In this document: positions 5,478 through 5,655 of the stretch, in pieces
Position numbering within the stretch: the first letter of the stretch is position 1
Layout of the letters: the number at the start of each line of letters is the position of its first letter
NCBI GenBank assembly: GCA_903934745.1
Contig: CAIZOZ010000045.1
Coordinates: forward strand, 1-5,655
Direction: 5' to 3'
From: an uncultured cyanobacterium
GTDB taxonomy: Bacteria > Cyanobacteriota > Cyanobacteriia > PCC-6307 > Cyanobiaceae
DNA: 5,655 nt
The notes under the pieces: model-generated
The model's input: only the letters and a program-made list of their open reading frames with translations
The model's database searches: none
Told to the model about the DNA's origin: nothing
Made by a program: the position numbers and the translations under genes

Positions 5478-5655
5478 ATGACTCAGGCCACCCCCACCGC
5501 CGCGGAGCCCAGGCATCGCGGGCCTGTTCAGCGGTTGCAGACCCGCTGGCTGGGGTTGAGCGATCACAGCCAGGTGGGTGTAAGCCTGGCGGGGGTGGGT
5601 GGTGTGTTGGTGCTCTGGGCCCTGTTCTGGCCCGTGCCCACCGAGGTGGAAGGCA
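5478..5655 (+). CDS. N-terminal fragment of a membrane protein, probably an HlyD-type (NHLP-like) secretion adaptor
   Basis: The gene runs off the right edge after 59 codons. The in-frame stop TGA at 5457-5459 limits the start to ATG 5478 or, less likely, CTG 5469. Residues 1-32 are hydrophilic with several Arg residues (RHRGPVQRLQTRWLG). One transmembrane helix follows at about 33-51 (VGVSLAGVGGVLVLWALFW), then PVPTEVEG at 52-59. A cytoplasmic N-terminus, a single helix, and a P-T-x-V-x-G element right after it is the layout of HlyD-family membrane-fusion proteins, especially those of NHLP (nitrile hydratase leader peptide) bacteriocin export systems, where this element leads into the first beta-barrel or lipoyl-like part. 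If so, it bridges an inner-membrane ABC exporter to the outer envelope. It is 32 bases after the oxidoreductase stop on the same strand, and only a weak GGA precedes the ATG. The adaptor call rests on layout and a short motif alone, so another single-pass membrane protein remains possible. Confidence 0.55.
   Translation, partial: MTQATPTAAEPRHRGPVQRLQTRWLGLSDHSQVGVSLAGVGGVLVLWALFWPVPTEVEG

Overview
The window is very GC-rich and looks like the chromosome of a picocyanobacterium, probably a Cyanobium or high-GC Synechococcus relative. The evidence is a high-light-inducible (Hli) antenna-like protein, a PsbP-family photosystem II lipoprotein (CyanoP), and three copies of the cyanobacterial palindrome HIP1 (GCGATCGC). 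Genes are tightly packed, with start/stop overlaps of 1 to 4 bases within same-strand pairs. The genus is inferred from composition and gene content, not from a search.

Layout from left to right. (1) The 3' end of an hli gene (2-172, +), then a 239-base non-coding gap with a strong hairpin just after its stop. (2) A coupled + strand pair: a glutathione S-transferase-like protein fused to a C-terminal DUF952 domain (412-1533), and a conserved protein of unknown function starting at a TTG that overlaps its stop (1530-2108). (3) A coupled - strand pair, recR (3600-3001) then lipA (3004-2090); lipA overlaps the end of the unknown gene by 19 bases. (4) Divergent from recR, a coupled + strand pair: psbP/cyanoP (3722-4309) and a DAO-family FAD-dependent oxidoreductase (4309-5445). 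(5) The first 59 codons of a membrane protein (5478 to window end) resembling an HlyD-type membrane-fusion protein, possibly of the NHLP peptide-export type.

Most of this is ordinary housekeeping and photosynthesis DNA. RecR does DNA-repair mediation, LipA makes lipoyl cofactor, and Hli and CyanoP serve photosystem II photoprotection and assembly. The points most worth a second look are the GST-DUF952 fusion with a 24-base tandem repeat inside it, a recR gene with no ATG, GTG or TTG start able to give full-length protein (a CTG gives the family's usual length), and the truncated export-type protein at the right edge, which may begin a secretion locus outside the window. I see no clear evidence of a new multi-gene system within these 5.7 kb.
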